DNA of 9,799 bases from Angelakisella sp. GTDB lineage: Bacteria; Bacillota; Clostridia; Oscillospirales; Ruminococcaceae. The number at the start of each line of letters is the position of its first letter. Position 1 is the stretch's first letter. The stretch covers positions 1 to 9,799 of the forward strand of contig WSMP01000054.1 in NCBI GenBank assembly GCA_013316495.1, given 5' to 3'. A model generated the notes under the pieces. It ran no database searches, was not told the origin of the DNA, and was given only the letters and a program-made list of their open reading frames with translations. Positions 6,745 through 9,799 of the stretch are shown here, piece after piece. Position numbers and translations under genes: made by a program.

Positions 6745-8358
6745 CTATCCCTGGCCCAGGGCCAGCTCCTTGGTAGCCACCTGCCGGACAAAACGTCTGT
6801 CGTGCTCCACCAGCACCATGGCCGGGGCGGCGGTACGAAGAAGCTCCTCCAGCTGGCGGCGGGAAAGAAGGTCGATGTAATTGAGGGGCTCGTCCCACAG
6901 GAAAAGATGAGCGGGACGGGCCAGGCTGGCGGCCAGGGCGGCTTTTTTCTTCTGGCCCTGGCTGTAGCCCTCCATGGGCAGGGCCAGCAGCTCCCGCGGG
7001 AAATCCAGCTTGCGCAGGATGGCCCGCAGCAGGTCCCCATCCACCCCCTGGGCCTTGGTGTAATCCTCCAGGGAACCGGAAAGGCCGGAGCAATCCTGGG
7101 GCAGGTGGGAAATCACCAGCTCCCCAGGAAGCCAAAGCTCCCCGGTGTGGGGGATGCTAGCACCCCGCAGAAGCCCCAGGAGGGTGGATTTTCCGCAGCC
7201 GTTGGGCCCGGTAAGGGCCAGCCGCTCCCCTGGCGCCAGCTGGAAGGAAACCGGCGGGAAAACCGGCCCGGTGCCATAATCCGCCGAAAGGCCGTCCGCC
7301 CGGAGCAAAAGGCTCCGCCGGGCAGGCAGGATATGGAGCTTCAGCGTCTCGGTCTCCTCCAAATCCTTCAGGAGAGTTTTTTTCTCTTCCAACGCATCCT
7401 GGCGGCGGGCGTCGATGGCCTTGGCCCGTTTCATCATCCGGGCGGACTTGGCCCCAATGTGCCCCCGGTCGGGACGCAGGCCGCTGGCGCTGTCCTGGCC
7501 CAGCCCTTTTTTGGTGGATTCCAGGGCGTCCGACCAGCCGGAGGTCCGCCGGGCTGCCTCCTCCAGGCGGGATACCTCCCGCACCAGCTTTTCCCGCCGG
7601 GCCAGCTCCAGGGCATCCTGGCGCTCTTTCTCCCCCTCCCAAACCGAGTAATTCCCCTGGAGCAGCTGGACGCTGGTCCGGTTCAGGGCCAGGGTGTGGT
7701 CGGTGGCGGCGTCCAAAAAGTCTCTGTCGTGGCTCACCAGCAGGAAGCCCTTGCCCCCCTGGGCCAGGTACTCCCCCACCACTCGGCGGCCCCGGACATC
7801 CAGGTGGCTGGTGGGCTCGTCAATCAGCAGGAACCGGCTGGGACGCAGCAGGAGCACCGCCAGCAGCAGCTTTACCCGCTCCCCTGGGGAGAGGCTGGAA
7901 AAGGGCCGCTCCAGCGCCCCCTCCCGAATTTCCAGCTTGCCGGCTTCCCGCCGGAGCAGCTCCTGGATGACATAGCCCCCCGCTTCCTGGTACTGCTCCT
8001 GCACATCCCCGTACCGCTGGAGGGCCTCTTGGCTCCCCTCTTCAATCAGGCGTTCCATCTCCGCCTCCATGGCCCGGAAGGGCGCCACCGCCTCCTGGGC
8101 CGCCTCCAAAGCGGGAAGGCTTTCATCCGGCACCTGGAAGGGGAAATAATCGGTGGCTGCGGGACAGAGAAGGGTGGAGCCGCCATCTGGGGCCAGCTCC
8201 CCGGACAGAAGCCGGAGCAAGGTGGTTTTCCCCCGGCCATTGCGCCCCACCAGCCCCAGCCTCCACCAGGTATCCAGGGAAAGGGACAGCCCCTGGAACA
8301 CCGGCAGATAGGAGCCTGGGTAGGTAAAGGAAAGGTTTTGGATGGATATTTGAGACAT
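6745..8358 (-). CDS. ABC-F ATPase, Lsa-like ribosomal protection protein
   Basis: This 537-residue soluble protein has two ATP-binding cassettes and no membrane segment, the plan of ABC-F translation factors. Domain 1 has Walker A GRNGRGKT (38-45), signature LSPGE (156-160), Walker B LLIDEP with Glu181, and His210. A charged linker (about 242-345) includes GHIGAKSARMMKRAK, the part that reaches towards the peptidyl-transferase centre in resistance members. Domain 2 has Walker A GPNGCGKS (384-391), a variant signature YSQGQ (465-469), Walker B FLWDEPLNYID with Glu490, and His519. GRNGRGKT and WDEPLNYID are typical of the Lsa/Vga-type antibiotic-resistance branch (lincosamides, streptogramin A, pleuromutilins), so I infer target protection; the drug range cannot be read from sequence. 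ATG 8358 follows GGGAGGT by 7 nt. The frame stays open upstream to 8676, but that stretch is untranslated leader and promoter. Confidence 0.93.
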   Translation of the reverse strand: MSQISIQNLSFTYPGSYLPVFQGLSLSLDTWWRLGLVGRNGRGKTTLLRLLSGELAPDGGSTLLCPAATDYFPFQVPDESLPALEAAQEAVAPFRAMEAEMERLIEEGSQEALQRYGDVQEQYQEAGGYVIQELLRREAGKLEIREGALERPFSSLSPGERVKLLLAVLLLRPSRFLLIDEPTSHLDVRGRRVVGEYLAQGGKGFLLVSHDRDFLDAATDHTLALNRTSVQLLQGNYSVWEGEKERQDALELARREKLVREVSRLEEAARRTSGWSDALESTKKGLGQDSASGLRPDRGHIGAKSARMMKRAKAIDARRQDALEEKKTLLKDLEETETLKLHILPARRSLLLRADGLSADYGTGPVFPPVSFQLAPGERLALTGPNGCGKSTLLGLLRGASIPHTGELWLPGELVISHLPQDCSGLSGSLEDYTKAQGVDGDLLRAILRKLDFPRELLALPMEGYSQGQKKKAALAASLARPAHLFLWDEPLNYIDLLSRRQLEELLRTAAPAMVLVEHDRRFVRQVATKELALGQG

Positions 8359-8373
8359 GGCAGATACCTCCCT

Positions 8374-8395
8374 GGGGCGGCAAGAAAACCGCCCC
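8374..8395 (-). promoter_or_regulatory. Hairpin just upstream of the ABC-F ribosome binding site
   Basis: GGGGCGG (8395-8389) and CCGCCCC (8380-8374) form a perfect 7-bp stem with an 8-nt loop, ending one base before AGGGAGG. A second GGGGCGG upstream at 8448-8442 could compete for the same CCGCCCC arm, enclosing the terminator at 8403-8433. It may tune translation or bound an alternative leader fold. Confidence 0.5.
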
Positions 8396-8402
8396 AAACA
8401 AC

Positions 8403-8433
8403 AAAAAACTGCCGCAGAGTTCCCTCCCGGCAG
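8403..8433 (-). terminator. Intrinsic terminator inside the ABC-F leader (probable attenuator)
   Basis: The arms CTGCCG (8433-8428) and CGGCAG (8414-8409) are perfect, an inner GAG-GGAA-CTC extends the hairpin, and six U follow (8408-8403). It lies between the promoter and the ABC-F start, so it would end transcripts before the gene unless disrupted. TCTGCGGCA of its 3' arm (8418-8410) is perfectly complementary to TGCCGCAGA upstream (8539-8531), a candidate antiterminator. Confidence 0.7.
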
Positions 8434-8600
8434 CTGGCTGTCCGCCCCTTCCTTAGCCGTGGATAGAGCCACTGTCAAAGAGCGAGGACAGAAAAAAAGC
8501 CGGGAACCTGGGAAAGCCATTTGCTCCGAATCTGCGGCACGCCGGAAAAAAGGCCGGGACAAAACCCAACCTACCGGCTGCGTACCGTTTTTGGAACAAA

Positions 8601-8612
8601 TTACTTTCTCAA
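8601..8612 (-). CDS. Possible three-codon leader ORF (TTG AGA AAG TAA)
   Basis: AGGAG at 8625-8621 is followed after 8 nt by TTG AGA AAG TAA, which would encode fMet-Arg-Lys. It begins about 28 nt into the predicted ABC-F leader. Very short upstream ORFs are known to sense ribosome-targeting drugs ahead of ABC-F resistance genes. The TTG start and tiny size make this speculative. Confidence 0.25.
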   Translation of the reverse strand: MRK

Positions 8613-8646
8613 ATTCCCAACTCCTGACTTTATGTGGATGTAAAAC

Positions 8647-8676
8647 AGCATAGCATAGGAGCCCCGGCGCTGTCAA
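8647..8676 (-). promoter_or_regulatory. Sigma-A promoter of the ABC-F gene
   Basis: A consensus TTGACA (8676-8671) lies 18 nt from TATGCT (8652-8647). The predicted start is near 8641, giving an untranslated leader of about 280 nt before the ATG at 8358. The leader contains three U-runs (8551-8546, 8498-8492 and 8408-8403) and several GC-rich stems. The -35 box begins 12 nt from the end of the neighbouring inverted-repeat element. Confidence 0.7.
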
Positions 8677-8688
8677 GGGGTATCTTTG

Positions 8689-8939
8689 GGGGAGTGTCCA
8701 GGAAACCGGTAAAGTTTCCGTCCACCCTTTTCAAAGGGTGGCGGGGTCCAGGGGCAGAGCCCCGGCCGCCTTTCGCAGAAGGCGGAACTCTTTCCGGAGG
8801 GAGCCTTTTCTTTGCTTCTTTCTTTTTGCGATACAAAAAGAAAGAAGGAAGTCTTCCGCCCCGCTCTGGCGGCCCATCAAAAACATCCCAGTGGGATGTT
8901 TTTGAGACCGCAAAAAACTACGGGGGTTGGACACTCCCC
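8689..8939. repeat. 251-bp intergenic element with 12-bp terminal inverted repeats (MITE-like)
   Basis: GGGGAGTGTCCA at 8689-8700 recurs as its exact reverse complement at 8928-8939. Between them is a string of hairpins: 8701-8706 with 8714-8719; a perfect 9-bp stem at 8722-8730 with 8733-8741; 8751-8755 with 8759-8763; 7 bp at 8766-8772 with 8779-8785; a 14-bp stem at 8815-8828 with 8834-8847; and a 14-bp palindrome at 8877-8905. There is no convincing coding frame. The sequence style (CAAAGGGTGG, then GGGGCAGAGCCCC, then the AAGAAAGAAG stem) matches intergenic repeats I associate with gut Clostridia genomes, but copy number cannot be tested here. No clear target-site duplication is visible. 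It sits 6 nt after the sigK stop. Confidence 0.65.
8877..8905 (-). terminator. Probable terminator of sigK
   Basis: A perfect palindrome with 14-nt arms (8877-8890 and 8892-8905) around one central base places CATCCCA/TGGGATG before TTTTTGA on the minus strand. It is 41 nt beyond the sigK stop. Being symmetrical, it could also terminate plus-strand transcription. It lies inside the inverted-repeat element. Confidence 0.7.
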
Positions 8940-8945
8940 TCTCTT

Positions 8946-9668
8946 CTATCCCCCGCTGTGCTCCCCAAACTCCCCAGGGGAGCTGGACATGAACTGCCAG
9001 CGCAGCACCTCCACCGCCTTTTTTTCAATACGGCTGACATAGCTGCGGGAGATGCCAAGGCGTTTTGCCACCTCCCGCTGGGTCAGGGGCCGCCGCCCTC
9101 CCAGGCCGTACCGCAAGGCGATAATCTCCCGCTCCCTATCGTCCAGGAAGGATTCGATGTATTGCCGCAGCTGGGCGGATTTCAGCTGAAGGTCAATCTG
9201 CCCCACCATGTCGATTTCCTCGCTCATAATATCCATCAGGGTAAGGCTGTTCCCCTCCCGGTCGGTGTCCACCGGCTCGCTGAGGCTCACATCCGAGGCG
9301 CTCTTGCGGCGGGAGCGAAAGTGCATCAAAACCTCGTTCTCGATGCACTTGCTTGCATAGGTGGAGAATTTTTTCGACTTCTCATAGTCGAAGGTGGACG
9401 CCGCTTTAATAAGCCCGATGGTCCCAATGGAAATAAGGTCCTCCTGCTCCCCGGAAATGGCGTAATACTTTTTGACAATGTGCGCCACCAGCCGCAGATT
9501 GTGCTCAATAAGCATATTTTTGGCCGCCAGGTCCCCCTGCCGTATCTTCTCCAAACACTCCCGCTCCTGGCGGGGGGTGAGGGGTTTGGGGAAGCTCCCG
9601 GAATAGGTGACATGGAGGGCAAAGTAAAGAAGGTTGCAAAGGGCGGCCCACACAAGGCTGAGATACAT
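8946..9668 (-). CDS. sigK: RNA polymerase sporulation sigma factor SigK precursor (pro-sigma-K)
   Basis: Sigma-K directs late mother-cell transcription during spore formation, including coat genes. This 240-residue protein matches the family along its length: a hydrophobic N-terminal pro-sequence (about residues 1-21), FPKPLTPRQE, region 2 with NMLIEHNLRLVAHIVKKYY (51-69), EDLISIGTIGLIK (76-88) and STYASKCIENEVLMHFRS (102-119), then region 4 with DDREREIIALRYGLG (176-190) and a helix-turn-helix TQREVAKRLGISRSYVSRIE (196-215). In Bacillus the pro-sequence is removed at the membrane by SpoIVFB. Here the gene is uninterrupted, with no skin-like element splitting it. The ATG at 9668 follows AAAGGAG with suitable spacing. 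Upstream, AGATTTT (9720-9714) and CATATGTT (9700-9693) 13 nt apart weakly resemble a sigma-E promoter, which is how sigK is usually first transcribed. Confidence 0.95.
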   Translation of the reverse strand: MYLSLVWAALCNLLYFALHVTYSGSFPKPLTPRQERECLEKIRQGDLAAKNMLIEHNLRLVAHIVKKYYAISGEQEDLISIGTIGLIKAASTFDYEKSKKFSTYASKCIENEVLMHFRSRRKSASDVSLSEPVDTDREGNSLTLMDIMSEEIDMVGQIDLQLKSAQLRQYIESFLDDREREIIALRYGLGGRRPLTQREVAKRLGISRSYVSRIEKKAVEVLRWQFMSSSPGEFGEHSGG

Positions 9669-9771
9669 AGATTTCCACTCCTTTCTTCCATAAACATATG
9701 CCGGAAAGGCTGGAAAATCTGCAAGTCCTGGCGGATTCTCTCAAACCAGAATGCAGGATTTTACAGGCCGC

Positions 9772-9799
9772 CCCAAAAGGCCCCCCCCCGCCCAAAAGG
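9772..9799. repeat. C9 homopolymer between two CCCAAAAGG direct repeats
   Basis: CCCAAAAGG occurs at 9772-9780 and 9791-9799, with nine consecutive C (9781-9789) and one G between. The tract lies about 105-130 bp upstream of sigK at the window edge. It may be a slippage-prone tract; nothing shows that it affects expression. Confidence 0.6.

Noticed and set aside
6802..8466. 554-codon plus-strand open frame antisense to the ABC-F gene
   Set aside because: It arises from GC-rich codon bias opposite a clear two-cassette ABC-F protein; it has no domain and low-complexity Gln/Gly/Pro content.
8359..8676. In-frame extension of the ABC-F protein by 106 residues
   Set aside because: The extension begins at the TTG of the -35 box itself and runs through the promoter and terminator. 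ATG 8358 has a good ribosome binding site and matches the family N-terminus (MSQISIQNLSFTYPG).
8701..8905. CRISPR-like array of short hairpins
   Set aside because: The stems differ in sequence and spacing; there are no repeated identical units and no cas genes.
8630..8934. Two minus-strand open frames of 67-68 codons within the hairpin element
   Set aside because: They translate the repeat hairpins (Lys/Arg/Leu-rich, two overlapping frames) and are the sort of spurious protein often called from such repeats; no credible initiation region.

Overview
The window looks like a chromosomal segment of a high-GC, spore-forming Clostridia member, probably a gut Oscillospiraceae/Ruminococcaceae-type bacterium. 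The evidence is a sporulation sigma-K gene, strong AGGAGG-type ribosome binding sites, the SRP RNA-dnaX gene order also found in Bacillus, and GC-rich coding DNA around AT-rich hairpin-laden spacers. Taxonomy is inferred from gene style, not from a marker gene. Every gene I can support lies on the minus strand; the long plus-strand open frames are antisense shadows.

In transcription order (high to low coordinates) the window holds: sigK (9668-8946); a 251-bp intergenic element with 12-bp terminal inverted repeats (8689-8939) that includes the likely sigK terminator; an Lsa-like ABC-F ribosome-protection ATPase (8358-6745) behind a leader of about 280 nt with promoter, intrinsic terminator and a possible antiterminator; an MBOAT O-acyltransferase plus DHHW/AlgX-like pair (6648-3993); a MmcQ/YjbR-like protein overlapping an unrecognised 170-residue protein (3952-3066); a CPBP intramembrane protease homologue (about 3021-2164); an HD-domain phosphohydrolase-like protein (2101-1529) with its own promoter; the SRP RNA (about 1465-1229) behind a strong sigma-A promoter; and the start of dnaX (1196 to beyond base 1).

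The MBOAT and DHHW proteins probably form one envelope acylation module that adds acyl groups to an exported polymer. MmcQ, the 170-residue protein and the CPBP protease are tightly packed and probably share a transcript. dnaX has no room for a promoter of its own and probably depends on reading through the SRP RNA terminator.

I do not see a clearly new defence or mobile system. The best leads are the ABC-F leader, where a 9-nt upstream segment is a perfect complement of the terminator's 3' arm (a classic attenuator layout, with a possible three-codon upstream ORF); the TIR-bounded multi-hairpin element; the SRP RNA, whose domain IV is unmistakable but whose 5' domain is not the familiar Bacillus Alu sequence; and the unrecognised protein coupled to MmcQ.
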